64,000 bases of DNA from an uncultured Oscillospiraceae bacterium (GCA_910588105.1 CAJUQD010000007.1:10321-74320); one strand, 5' to 3'. Counted from the first letter of the stretch, positions 50,504-58,469 are shown. A program made the numbers and translations. The notes: generated from the letters alone by a model not told the origin.

Positions 50504-50875
50504 ATGGATGAGGACATGACCCTGTTAATTGACCCTGAGATCCGCGATCTGGTTTTTGACGAGGGCGGCAACTTCGTGAAAATCTATGGCGCTGATACGA
50601 CCGTCCAGAATGTTCGCCACGCGCTCCTGACCTGGAAGGCTGAGTTCTTCGCCGATCTGGTACACGGCACCGACTATGAACGCATTGTGGGAACAAATCA
50701 GAACGAGATAGACCTCAACGAAATCCAAGACGTTGTCCGGGAAGCCATCTTCCAGGAAAATGAGGTCTCCCGGATAGACAAACTTAATGTCTCGTATGAC
50801 GGGCGAAACGTGACAACTGAATTTTCGGCCACGCTCGTCAGCGGCGAGACCATCACATCGGAGGTGACAGCGTAA
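50504..50875 (+). CDS. Baseplate wedge protein (gp25/W-like, DUF2634)
   Basis: 123 residues with DLVFDEGGNFVKIYGADTTVQNVRHALLTWKAEFFADLVHGTDYERIVG, typical of gp25-type baseplate proteins in Firmicutes myophages. Stop overlaps the gpJ-like start. Confidence 0.85.
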   Translation: MDEDMTLLIDPEIRDLVFDEGGNFVKIYGADTTVQNVRHALLTWKAEFFADLVHGTDYERIVGTNQNEIDLNEIQDVVREAIFQENEVSRIDKLNVSYDGRNVTTEFSATLVSGETITSEVTA

Positions 50876-52053
50876 TGGCAAAACCGAGTGAATGGGGCCT
50901 GACCGATGCCGGCTTTAGGCGTCCGACCTATGCGGAACTGCTGGATGCCTTGGAATACAAAGCCCGCGAGATGTTTGGCTCCAAAGCCAACCTGAGCGTC
51001 CGTTCCCCGCTTGGAGTCTTCCTGCGGATCTTCGCCTGGGTGCTGAACCTCCTGTTTTCTACTCTGGAGGATGTGTATAACAGCCGGTTCGTTGACACGG
51101 CGGTAGGCTCCAGCCTCCTTCACCTTGGCAGGATGATAGGCATACGGCTCCTGGGGGCGCAGAAGGCCATGGGATACCTGACGTTCTACGGAGACGACAA
51201 CGTGGAAGTCCCAGAGGGCTTTCTTGCTGAGACCACAGCCGGAGTTCAGTATGTCACGCTCAGGTCCGGTGTGATTACGGACGGCAGCGTGACCCTCCCT
51301 GCCTCGGCGGCGGTCGCCGGACCCGACGGCAACTCCGCCGAGGGGACGATAAAGAACATCTCGAACCCAAAACTCGGCATCAGGTCCGTGATAAACGAGA
51401 AAGCCTTTGAAGGCGGCAGGAACACAGAGACCCCCGCTGAGTTCCGGGAGCGGTACTACAAATCGGTGGACTTCGCCGGCGGCGTGAATATCGACGCCAT
51501 CATCGCGGAGATATACGAGAGCGTCGAGGCGGTCATCGCGGTTGCTGGGGAGGAAAACGACACCGATTTTGAGAGCAAGACCGGGCTGCCCCCGCACTCC
51601 ATTGAGATCGTCGCATACGGAGGATTGGATGAGGATGTGGCGAAAGCCATTTACCGCCGGAAGGCTGCGGGTATCCAGACCTATGGGAATACAACGGTCC
51701 CCGTAGTCAAAGCGGACGGGAGACTATACGATGTCCATTTCAGCCGCCCCACCCCTGTCGGTATATGGGTGAAGGTGTTCAACCTTGTAACTGACAGCAA
51801 GTTCCCCCTGGACGGTATCGAGCGGATCAAGCAGGCCATCATCCAACACATCGGCGTGAACACCCGCGGAGGATTGAACATCGGGCAGGACGTTATCAAC
51901 GTAACACTGCCCACGGTTGTCCTGAAGGTGCCAGGGGTGGTGGACTTCGATCTCCAGATCAGTTCCGATGGCGAGCACTTCAGCTGGAAGAACATCGAGA
52001 TCGCCGCCAGGGAGAAGGCTGTCACCGATGAAAGCATGGTGATCGTAGAGTGA
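50875..52053 (+). CDS. Baseplate J-like protein
   Basis: 392 residues. VDTAVGSSLLHLGRMIGI, NTETPAEFRERYYKSVDFAGGVNIDAI and the C-terminal alpha/beta half are Baseplate_J. Wedge component that pairs with gp25 and gpI. Overlaps its neighbours at both ends. Confidence 0.9.
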   Translation: MAKPSEWGLTDAGFRRPTYAELLDALEYKAREMFGSKANLSVRSPLGVFLRIFAWVLNLLFSTLEDVYNSRFVDTAVGSSLLHLGRMIGIRLLGAQKAMGYLTFYGDDNVEVPEGFLAETTAGVQYVTLRSGVITDGSVTLPASAAVAGPDGNSAEGTIKNISNPKLGIRSVINEKAFEGGRNTETPAEFRERYYKSVDFAGGVNIDAIIAEIYESVEAVIAVAGEENDTDFESKTGLPPHSIEIVAYGGLDEDVAKAIYRRKAAGIQTYGNTTVPVVKADGRLYDVHFSRPTPVGIWVKVFNLVTDSKFPLDGIERIKQAIIQHIGVNTRGGLNIGQDVINVTLPTVVLKVPGVVDFDLQISSDGEHFSWKNIEIAAREKAVTDESMVIVE

Positions 52054-53147
52054 AGAACTATCTATCTGAAATGCTATATGCGCTGACCAGCGCCTATAGC
52101 CGAAAGGATTACGATAACCACCAGCAGGGCCGACCGCTGGAGACAAACATCGGCAAGTTGTTCTCCCTGTTCGCCTGGGGGCTGGACATCGTCCAGGAAA
52201 ACGCGGAACTGGTTAAGCAATGGGATGACCTTGAGGCAGCGAAGGGCGCTGTCCTGGACAGGTACGGGGCAAACTGGGGCGTCCAGCGGTTCAGTGAGAA
52301 CGACACCCTCTACCGTCTCGCGATCCGGGTCAAGATTCTGTCCCAGCTATCCGGTGGTGACACCGATACAGTCATCAGGGCCGCCGCTGACCTGCTGGGC
52401 GTTGAGAACCACGACATAGAGTTCGAGGACGTATTCCCGGCCAAGATTGCCCTGTATGTTGATTGGCTGCTCCTGACGCAGGAGCGGCAAGACCTGATTG
52501 AGCCAATCGCCTGGGCAATCAAGCGCATCGTTGCTGGCGGCGTAGGTATGCGGCTGTATGTGCGAACCTACCGCACCTTCCGTTACGATCTCTCGGTCTA
52601 TCACGGAGGAGCTATAGGAACTTTCTTTCATTATGATCCTGTCGGGAAAGACCGGCTGGAGCGCATGGAGTTGTTCGTCGCTCATGGCGGAGCTGTTTTG
52701 GCAGACTTCCCGGATACACCCCCGGTTGGTGAGGACAGGGCTTATTTAGAGCCTGTTTTTGTGGCTCGTGAGGCTGCCGATGTTGCGGTATTCCAGGATG
52801 CGCCTCCGATTGGTGAGGACAAGACTTTTTCTCAGCCCGTTTTTGTGGCTCACGAGGCCGTCAGCATCCCTGATTTTTTAGATGTGCCTCCAGTGAACAA
52901 GGACAGGGTATCTTCACACACGGTCTTTTCAGCGCATAAAGGCGCCAGCACTGCGATTTTTCCAGATGCGTCCCAGATAGGTCAAGATAGAACTTCACAG
53001 CATTCTGTGTCCGTGTCCCGTACCGGCCATGCAATTCCGGCAGTAACCGGCACACCACCAGATGTTGCGAGGATCGAGAAACTGCGGCAGAGTGGCGCAG
53101 GGGGCGCATACACCCGCACCCATATCAAACCCAAGCGAATTGATTAG
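52050..53147 (+). CDS. Tail protein I/YmfQ-like with C-terminal repeats
   Basis: Residues 1-185 resemble tail protein I/DUF2313 (KLFSLFAWGLDIVQENAELVKQWDDLEAAKGAVLDRYGANWG, LRIA-like AIRVKILSQLSGGDTDT). Residues ~190-330 add about five repeats of ~35 residues with core PPxGEDRxxxxPVFVAxEA, which is unusual for this family. GTG start overlaps the gpJ stop. Connects wedge and fibres. Confidence 0.75.
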   Translation: MKNYLSEMLYALTSAYSRKDYDNHQQGRPLETNIGKLFSLFAWGLDIVQENAELVKQWDDLEAAKGAVLDRYGANWGVQRFSENDTLYRLAIRVKILSQLSGGDTDTVIRAAADLLGVENHDIEFEDVFPAKIALYVDWLLLTQERQDLIEPIAWAIKRIVAGGVGMRLYVRTYRTFRYDLSVYHGGAIGTFFHYDPVGKDRLERMELFVAHGGAVLADFPDTPPVGEDRAYLEPVFVAREAADVAVFQDAPPIGEDKTFSQPVFVAHEAVSIPDFLDVPPVNKDRVSSHTVFSAHKGASTAIFPDASQIGQDRTSQHSVSVSRTGHAIPAVTGTPPDVARIEKLRQSGAGGAYTRTHIKPKRID

Positions 53148-53161
53148 AAGGAGGAATACCA

Positions 53162-54127
53162 GTGGAAAAACTTGAAGACGGTTGCTATGGCAGCCTCAAA
53201 GGAATCGCTCTTATTGCCAAAGTGCTGGCGGGCCGGTGCCAGATGCACTATACTCGTGTGGCAGCGGGCAAGGGGGCGATACCGGAAGGGCAGTCACCGA
53301 AGACGCTATCTGTTCCGCCGGAGTACGTCATGGATGCTCAAATCAGCTCCGTGTCCAACCCGGTGGACGGCGAGTGCCAGGTGTCAGTCCAGATCAACAG
53401 CGCATATGTGAAGGACGGTTTCTACGTTACATGGCTCATTCTGTACGCAGAGGACCCGGACGAGGGAGAAGTCCCCTACACCGCGCTCTGCTTGGAGAAT
53501 GAACCGGAGTGGATTCGGCCCTCCAGCTCCATTGTGGGCAAGCTGGCACACTTCGACATCATTGCGGCGGTGGGCGACGTGGACACGGTTTCCGCAAGCG
53601 TCTCCCCCGACGCGCTGGTCACACACAAAGAACTGTCAGAGTTGCTGAGGGGGCTTGGGACGGCGCGGTTGGATGTTACTATTCCGGCCACCGGCTGGGC
53701 ACCGGACGATGATACCGGCGGCGCATACCAGCTCAGATGTGATATTGCCATTGACAATGTCACAGATCGGATGATCCCCACGCTCACCATTTGGCCGGAA
53801 TACACGGAGGCCGCAGGTGCCTGCAGAATGAGCTCCGCCGTCCGAACCGTCCAGGGTGGGATTAGGGTATACGCACAGACGGCCCCGCTCGAAGCGATCC
53901 AGGGAAGCCTGACGCTGACCGGCGTGTCTGATCTGGGCGAAGTCTCCGGGGAAGGAGGTGGTGTCTATGCGCTGCCGATAGCAACGGCCACAAGGCTGGG
54001 GGCTGTTAGGATAAAGGAAGGCTCCGGCCTGATCGTGGACGACAGTGGGAACCTTGCAATCGATGCTGCTTCGGAGCAGGAGATTGCGGACACTCTCAGC
54101 GGTTCTGCCGCCGGGACAACCAAATAA
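53162..54127 (+). CDS. Tail fibre protein, collar-like
   Basis: 321 residues. N-terminal part (YTRVAAGKGAIPEGQSPKTL, VSVQINSAYVKDGFYV) matches the phage tail-collar fibre N-terminus. Residues ~160-250 carry a beta module (VTIPATGWAPDD ... YQLRCDIAIDN) that reappears in the protein at 54939. C-terminus ATATRLGAVRIKEGSGLIVDDSGNLAID is a typical fibre tail. Confidence 0.78.
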   Translation: MEKLEDGCYGSLKGIALIAKVLAGRCQMHYTRVAAGKGAIPEGQSPKTLSVPPEYVMDAQISSVSNPVDGECQVSVQINSAYVKDGFYVTWLILYAEDPDEGEVPYTALCLENEPEWIRPSSSIVGKLAHFDIIAAVGDVDTVSASVSPDALVTHKELSELLRGLGTARLDVTIPATGWAPDDDTGGAYQLRCDIAIDNVTDRMIPTLTIWPEYTEAAGACRMSSAVRTVQGGIRVYAQTAPLEAIQGSLTLTGVSDLGEVSGEGGGVYALPIATATRLGAVRIKEGSGLIVDDSGNLAIDAASEQEIADTLSGSAAGTTK

Positions 54128-54151
54128 TAACGTAAAGGAGTAGTACAAACC

Positions 54152-54343
54152 ATGGCAGAAAGCAGTACGCAGAAGGCTGTTAGCCTCGCCGGACTGCAAA
54201 GGGCCGTAAATGAGATAAAGAAGGACTTTGCAACGAAGGCCGAGGTCGGAAAGCAGATTGAAGAGGCCGCGCTTGGCGGGCTTACCTTCGCTACGGACTC
54301 GGAAGTCCTTGCTTTGTTTGAGGACAAGCCGCAGGAAACCTGA
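54152..54343 (+). CDS. Short fibre-like protein (63 aa)
   Basis: LQRAVNEIKKDFATKAEVGKQIEEA then LTFATDSEVLALFEDK: a short coiled coil and a motif (EVLALFE) similar to the end of the protein at 54452 (EEIAALFEE). AAAGGAG box. Probably a fibre accessory; its last codons lie within the first copy of a tandem 17-bp repeat. Confidence 0.55.
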   Translation: MAESSTQKAVSLAGLQRAVNEIKKDFATKAEVGKQIEEAALGGLTFATDSEVLALFEDKPQET

Positions 54344-54363
54344 TCCGCCGCAGGAAACCTGAT
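54328..54363 (+). repeat. Tandem 17-bp direct repeat
   Basis: GCCGCAGGAAACCTGAT at 54328-54344 and again at 54347-54363, 19-bp period. The first copy encodes the end of the small fibre gene including its stop; the second follows at once, suggesting a recent duplication. Confidence 0.8.
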
Positions 54364-54370
54364 ATCCAGC

Positions 54371-54422
54371 AGTGCGCACGGGGCAACCCTGGCCTTGTGC
54401 GCACTTCATTCTACCCTATAAT
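54371..54422 (+). promoter_or_regulatory. Hairpin overlapping a promoter-like sequence
   Basis: AGTGCGCAC (54371-54379) pairs perfectly with GTGCGCACT (54397-54405). TTGTGC (54395-54400) and TATAAT (54417-54422) with a 16-bp spacer form a good promoter overlapping the second arm, upstream of the fibre gene at 54452. Either an internal promoter or a terminator-like structure. Confidence 0.5.
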
Positions 54423-54451
54423 AGGATAAACAACATTTAGGAGGAACTATT

Positions 54452-54913
54452 ATGAACAGTAAGCTCAAGCCCGTATCTTTTGCCAACCTGGAGGCTTACA
54501 CTGGGCACCTGAAGGCCAAGTACGCGCAGAAATCGGATCTCCCCACGCAGGTTTCCGACCTGGCCAACGACGCCAAGTACCAGACTGAGGAGCAGGTTTC
54601 CGCTGCCATCAACGCCAAGGTGTCCAGCACCTATAAGGCCGGCGGCAGCGTCGCCTTCGCGGAGCTTCCCGAGCTGACCAACGCCAATCTCGGGCTGGTG
54701 GTCAATGTCACTGAGAAGTTCACCACCACGGTGGAATTTGTGGAGGGCGAGGGCCGGACACACCCCGCCGGGACTAATGTGGCCGTTGTGCAGGCGGGCG
54801 AGGACTACAAGTATGACGTGCTGGCGGGGTTCGTGGATCTGTCCGGCTATGTCAAGGCTGAGGACGTGGAGGAGATCACCGCCGAGGAAATCGCCGCTCT
54901 GTTCGAGGAGTAA
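54452..54913 (+). CDS. Fibre/head-fibre-like protein (153 aa)
   Basis: MNSKLKPVSFANLEAYTGHLKAKYAQKSDL..., a coiled-coil start, then YKAGGSVAFAELPELTNANLGLVVNVTEKF ... FVDLSGYVKAEDVEEITAEEIAALFEE. The AELP...G.VYNV-like block is common in phage fibre/head fibre proteins. AGGAGG box. Confidence 0.65.
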   Translation: MNSKLKPVSFANLEAYTGHLKAKYAQKSDLPTQVSDLANDAKYQTEEQVSAAINAKVSSTYKAGGSVAFAELPELTNANLGLVVNVTEKFTTTVEFVEGEGRTHPAGTNVAVVQAGEDYKYDVLAGFVDLSGYVKAEDVEEITAEEIAALFEE

Positions 54914-54938
54914 TCAGAGAAAAGGGGAGTAAGGCCCT

Positions 54939-55379
54939 ATGGGAAAAATCAGAGCGTTTACACCCGGTGGCCTTCAAACCATGCTTTCCAAGATTGTTCA
55001 GATTAATGTGATGGCAGGCGGCAATACGTCTTCCATCACTACACTGGGTGAAGATCTTGCTGCGTTTGCGGAGCTTGTCACCGAGGAACTTCGCGGAAAG
55101 CGGGACAATGCCTTGTGCGTATCCTGTGTGCTCCCGGTTGCTGGTTGGGTCCGGGACGGACCCAGCGGCTATCCTTACCGTCTGGATGTGCTGGCGGAGG
55201 GGATAACGGGCAGGGATCGGGCGGAGGTGGTATTGGAGCCATCCAGCCAGGACACAGCACGGAAGTGTGCGCTGTGTCCATCCTGTGAAACGCTGGACGG
55301 GCGCATCCGATTTTGGGCCACCAGCATTCCTGCGGCAGATATTGCGGCGGAATATTGGATAGAGAAAGGGAGGGAGTAA
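54939..55379 (+). CDS. Fibre-associated protein (146 aa)
   Basis: Residues 60-146 (VLPVAGWVRDGPSGYPYRLDV ... ETLDGRIRFWATSIPAADI) parallel the module in the fibre at 53162, so the same beta domain is used twice. N-terminus is helical. AAAGGGGAG box. Structural role inferred. Confidence 0.55.
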   Translation: MGKIRAFTPGGLQTMLSKIVQINVMAGGNTSSITTLGEDLAAFAELVTEELRGKRDNALCVSCVLPVAGWVRDGPSGYPYRLDVLAEGITGRDRAEVVLEPSSQDTARKCALCPSCETLDGRIRFWATSIPAADIAAEYWIEKGRE

Positions 55380-55382
55380 GCT

Positions 55383-55565
55383 ATGCTTGGTTCTGTAAAT
55401 GTGTCCAGCGTGACCCCAAAAGAGCTGGATGCTCTGAAGAAGACGTGTGGCAGCATTCTGCGGATGCTCATGCTGCGTGAGGCAAGTCTTCCGATGGCGG
55501 ATCACCAAGGGAAAACGCTTTGCACCAGGGATGGAACGGTGATTGCAGCGGTCAGAAAAATTTAA
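55383..55565 (+). CDS. Small hypothetical fibre-region protein (60 aa)
   Basis: MLGSVNVSSVTPKELDALKKTCGSILRML... begins 4 nt after the previous stop with GGGAGG. Helix followed by a short beta end (GKTLCTRDGTVIAAVRK). Function unknown. Confidence 0.5.
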   Translation: MLGSVNVSSVTPKELDALKKTCGSILRMLMLREASLPMADHQGKTLCTRDGTVIAAVRKI

Positions 55566-55579
55566 GGAGGAACGAACCA

Positions 55580-56020
55580 ATGGATGAAGTAATCAAAACG
55601 AATGAACTGCCGCAGGTCGATGCGCTGCAGGACGAGGACCGTGTCTTGGTGGATACGGGTGCGGTGGGGACGGGCGGGATGCCTTACGGGGCCATGGTGG
55701 AGCAGGTAAAAGAAGCCATGCTCCCCGCCATGCGCTCGGAGGCTGCGGCTCAGATCGGCGCGAAGGAGCGCGCCGAGAAGGGGAGCGTGACCATCACTAA
55801 CAATCAGGCGTACCCGTTCAATGCGGGGAATGCTACGGTTGCCCTAGGTACGCCGAGGGAGAACCTGGACTACATCATCACCACCGAGGTCTCCGCGGCC
55901 GCAGGCAACGTCCAGGCCGTTGAGGTGTATGACAAGCAGCTCAACGGCTTCAAAATCCGCTATGATGGTTCGGCCACTTCGGCCACCATCAAATATTATG
56001 TTACGGGAGGAATGCAGTAA
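55580..56020 (+). CDS. Fibre-type structural protein (146 aa)
   Basis: ATG 55580 with AAGGAGG. TNELPQVDALQDEDRVLVDTG is a frequent start of phage fibre/appendage proteins; the end (DKQLNGFKIRYDGSATSATIKYYVTGG) is a beta-sandwich-like tail that resembles adhesive tips. Upstream of the DGR target; likely in the same appendage. Confidence 0.65.
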   Translation: MDEVIKTNELPQVDALQDEDRVLVDTGAVGTGGMPYGAMVEQVKEAMLPAMRSEAAAQIGAKERAEKGSVTITNNQAYPFNAGNATVALGTPRENLDYIITTEVSAAAGNVQAVEVYDKQLNGFKIRYDGSATSATIKYYVTGGMQ

Positions 56021-56355
56021 TGAACATCATCCACAAGAACGATGGGGCAAAGATCCCCTACACCATCAGAGGCAGCAAGATCACCTTCGACGATGAGGTG
56101 ATGTACAACCTCACCAAGTATGAGCGGGACGAGGCCAGCCACATTGATTTGTGCCGGGATAAGTTCGGCAACCTGGTGTCCGGCGTGATCCCCGGTACGG
56201 CGGAGCGATATGTGGCCCAGATCGACATCCCCGCTCGGCGCTACGACTACGTGCCCGACGGCGTGGACGCTGACGGGAATCCCAAGCAGAAGCAGGTGGC
56301 CGTTCCCCTGGACATGGAGCGCGTGACGCTGACGCTCTGGAGCGTGGAGGGCTGA
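56020..56355 (+). CDS. Hypothetical protein upstream of DGR target (111 aa)
   Basis: MNIIHKNDGAKIPYTIRGSKITFDDEVMYNLTKYERDE..., overlapping the previous stop. It contains DYVPDGVDADGNPKQKQVAVPLDMERVTLTLW. No known family; its place just before the target protein suggests a chaperone or fibre partner. Confidence 0.6.
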   Translation: MNIIHKNDGAKIPYTIRGSKITFDDEVMYNLTKYERDEASHIDLCRDKFGNLVSGVIPGTAERYVAQIDIPARRYDYVPDGVDADGNPKQKQVAVPLDMERVTLTLWSVEG

Positions 56356-56358
56356 GAG

Positions 56359-57471
56359 ATGTATAACTCCTTCGATACCTACAAGCTGGCGGTGGAAACG
56401 GTCCATCCCAACAACACGGTCCTGATGGACGATATGGGGATGCCGTCTGTGATGGTGCGTGTCCCAAAGTTCAAGATTTCTGATGTGATCGAGGGCGGCT
56501 CTACGGCCACCTTCCCCGCCTTCATCGTGAATGGCGTGGAGGTCCCGGAGATCTTCATTTCCAAGTACCCCAATATCGTGGTCAACGACCGGGCGTACAG
56601 CCTGCCCATGCGGGATCCGCGGGCCTATGTCAACTTTGACCAGGCCAAGCAGTTCTGCCAGAACAAGGGCAAGGGCTGGCATCTGATGACCAATGCGGAG
56701 TGGATGGCCATCGCCTACTGGTGCCGGAAGAACGGCTATGTGCCGCAGGGCAACACCAGCTACGGCTGCAACCACGCTGCGCCCCATGAGAAAGGTGTCC
56801 CCAGCTACACCTACGGAGAGGGGACGGTCGGTCGGACATACACCGGCTCCGGCCCCGTTACCTGGTCGCATGATAAGACGGCGGCTGGCATCTTCGACCT
56901 GTGCGGCAACGTGTGGGAGTGGGTGTCCGGCTTCCGGCTGAAGAACGGGGAGATCCAGGTGATCCCGGACAACAACGCGGCGGCGGGCGTGGACGAGGGC
57001 CCGGAGAGCTCCCTGTGGCGGGCGATGCTGCAGGACGGAACCTTGGTGGTCCCTGGGCCTGCTGGAACGCTGAAGTATGACAGCCTGATCGCCGGTGACG
57101 CAACGCAGACCGACCATTATTTGGGCGGTTCCATGGTTCTCAGCACCCTGCGGAACAACCCGCAGTACACCGGCGGGGATGTGGATGCCTATTATGGTCA
57201 CCAGTCCCAGACATTTGAGAGCCTTGGTGTGAAGGAGGGCGTGACCGTCCCGGAGCTGGCCAAGGTGCTGGGGATGTACCCTTTGAACGCCACGGAAGGC
57301 GGACATGACGGTGATGGGCTGTGGGTTCGCAATTACGGGGAGAGGCTTCCTTTGCGCGGCGGCTCTTGGCTCAACTCTGCCGGGGCCGGCGTGTTCGCGC
57401 TCTATTTGGCTTGCTCGCGCGCGCGCTCCTGGGGCACTGTTGGTTTCCGCGCCGCTTTTGTAAATCTGTAA
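56359..57471 (+). CDS. DGR target protein, FGE/C-type-lectin fold, probable receptor-binding tip
   Basis: 370 residues. PAFIVNGVEVPEIFISKYPNIV, GWHLMTNAEWMAIAYWC and FDLCGNVWEWVSGF are the formylglycine-generating-enzyme-like C-type lectin fold used by DGR targets. The C-terminal ~38 residues (LPLRGGSWLNSAGAGVFAL ... GTVGFRAAFVNL) are encoded by the variable repeat at 57345-57457. Changes versus the template fall on codons expected to form the binding surface. Last fibre gene, so it probably contacts the host surface. Confidence 0.92.
   Translation: MYNSFDTYKLAVETVHPNNTVLMDDMGMPSVMVRVPKFKISDVIEGGSTATFPAFIVNGVEVPEIFISKYPNIVVNDRAYSLPMRDPRAYVNFDQAKQFCQNKGKGWHLMTNAEWMAIAYWCRKNGYVPQGNTSYGCNHAAPHEKGVPSYTYGEGTVGRTYTGSGPVTWSHDKTAAGIFDLCGNVWEWVSGFRLKNGEIQVIPDNNAAAGVDEGPESSLWRAMLQDGTLVVPGPAGTLKYDSLIAGDATQTDHYLGGSMVLSTLRNNPQYTGGDVDAYYGHQSQTFESLGVKEGVTVPELAKVLGMYPLNATEGGHDGDGLWVRNYGERLPLRGGSWLNSAGAGVFALYLACSRARSWGTVGFRAAFVNL
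57345..57457 (+). repeat. DGR variable repeat (VR)
   Basis: 113 bp matching the template repeat at 58185-58297, exactly 840 bp downstream. There are 14 differences; 10 are at template adenines (58211, 58243, 58249, 58250, 58253, 58254, 58264, 58265, 58274, 58277). The other four (58242, 58248, 58251, 58252) are not. The last 20 bp, GTTTCCGCGCCGCTT side, are invariant and act as the initiation-of-homing region. Confidence 0.93.
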
Positions 57472-57493
57472 ATCTGGGTTTTGTGTTCTGGTT

Positions 57494-57511
57494 CCGCCGC
57501 GGTAGCGGCGG
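57494..57511 (+). other. DGR target hairpin downstream of VR
   Basis: CCGCCGC (57494-57500), loop GGTA, GCGGCGG (57505-57511). It lies 36 bp after the VR end. In the Bordetella phage DGR a similar hairpin with a GRNA-type tetraloop just after VR promotes homing; GGTA fits that loop pattern. Confidence 0.65.
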
Positions 57512-57515
57512 TTCA

Positions 57516-57542
57516 CCCCTCCGGGGCTTTGCCCCGGAGGGG
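57516..57542 (+). terminator. Strong hairpin closing the fibre operon
   Basis: CCCCTCCGGGGC (57516-57527), loop TTT, GCCCCGGAGGGG (57531-57542): 12-bp perfect stem. No long T-run follows. Likely terminator or second DGR structure. Confidence 0.65.
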
Positions 57543-57587
57543 TCGCGCAAAATTTGAAAATTGGGGGTAGTTTTTAGGACGTTCTTG

Positions 57588-57596
57588 TGCTAAAAT
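57588..57596 (+). promoter_or_regulatory. Extended -10 promoter-like site before avd
   Basis: TG-C-TAAAAT at 57588-57596, 34 bp before the Avd start and after the hairpins; -35 weak. It would let the Avd/template/RT cassette be transcribed separately from the fibre operon. Confidence 0.4.
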
Positions 57597-57629
57597 CTTA
57601 GCCAAGTAACTGTCGAAGGGAGGGGAAAA

Positions 57630-58163
57630 ATGTCGGAAGAACTGGATAGCCCAGAGACACAAGAGGCACAGGAGTCAATCAAAGTAAAAGAGGACCTGCA
57701 TATCCAGCAGAAAATTTATGACATGATCCTCTACGCCTACCCCGCATTGGAACAGATGCCAAAATCTCAGAAGTTCAGCCTGGCTCAGGATATGAAGCAT
57801 TGCATGAATGAAATTATGCGGCTGACGATCTCCGCCAACAAGAAGTACACCAAACGCACAACACTTCAGGAGTTGGACGTTGAGATAGCGTCCCTCAAGG
57901 TTTACCTACGGATTGCCTATGACCTGAAATATCTTGACCATAAAAAATACGAAGTTTGGTCCAGACATTTAGTTGAAATCGGGAAAATGGTGGGCGGCTG
58001 GATAAAATCCCAGCGGGAGGCCGCTGAACCGCCAAAACCCGATGCCGAGAAGCGGTATTGCTCTGACTGTTCAGACGAGATCCCGGAAAAGGCGTTCAAA
58101 TACTCTGTGCAGCACTTTGGGCGGCCCTTGTGCTACAAGTGCCAGCGAAAAAACAAAAAGTAA
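57630..58163 (+). CDS. avd: DGR accessory variability determinant (Avd) with C-terminal zinc ribbon
   Basis: 177 residues. Residues 20-130 are a four-helix bundle like Avd and 23S rRNA-intervening-sequence proteins (IQQKIYDMILYAYPALEQMPKSQKFSLAQDMK ... LRIAYDLKYLDHKKYEVWSRHLVEIGKMVGGW). Residues ~145-177 form an added zinc ribbon, CSDCSDEIPEKAF ... FGRPLCYKCQRK. Usual Avd proteins (~125 aa) lack it. Avd binds the reverse transcriptase and the template RNA. AAGGGAGGGG box. Confidence 0.85.
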   Translation: MSEELDSPETQEAQESIKVKEDLHIQQKIYDMILYAYPALEQMPKSQKFSLAQDMKHCMNEIMRLTISANKKYTKRTTLQELDVEIASLKVYLRIAYDLKYLDHKKYEVWSRHLVEIGKMVGGWIKSQREAAEPPKPDAEKRYCSDCSDEIPEKAFKYSVQHFGRPLCYKCQRKNKK

Positions 58164-58184
58164 ATTCTATGGGGACAAATCGGT

Positions 58185-58297
58185 GCTTCCTTTGCGCGGC
58201 GGCTCTTGGCACAACTCTGCCGGGGCCGGCGTGTTCGCGCTGAATTTCAACGAATCGCGCGCGAACTCCTGGGACAATGTTGGTTTCCGCGCCGCTT
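58185..58297 (+). ncRNA. DGR template repeat (TR), part of template RNA
   Basis: 113 bp, identical to VR except at 14 positions. It contains 14 adenines, of which 10 differ in VR. Translated in the VR frame it would read LPLRGGSWHNSAGAGVFALNFNESRANSWDNVGFRAA, with AAC/AAT codons placed for mutagenesis. Lies between avd and RT, the common DGR layout. Confidence 0.93.
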
Positions 58298-58469
58298 CAC
58301 CCCCACAGCCAGATGCGCGGAGCTCACGGGCCTTGTGTCAGTGCAGAGGGGATAAAGGGACTTGCACCCGGCCTGTTCCTTCAGGACAGGCAAAAATAAA
58401 GCTCCATGGAAGCCGTTAGTAACCCGCTCTGGGCGAACACCGTGACACATGGACCCTTCGGGGGTGTGT
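58298..58469 (+). ncRNA. DGR spacer RNA between TR and reverse transcriptase
   Basis: About 170 nt without a gene. It has a hairpin GCCTGTTCC (58371-58379), loop TTCA, GGACAGGC (58384-58391) with one bulge, followed by an A-rich stretch. In Bordetella phage the ~140-nt spacer after TR primes cDNA synthesis; size and place fit. Confidence 0.65.

Noticed and set aside
55996..57516. 506-residue minus-strand frame opposite the DGR target gene
   Set aside because: Antisense shadow of the fibre genes with no domain or start signal.
58042..58419. Plus-strand frame running through the template repeat
   Set aside because: It has no ribosome binding site, overlaps the Avd end and contains the TR/spacer RNA, which DGRs do not translate.
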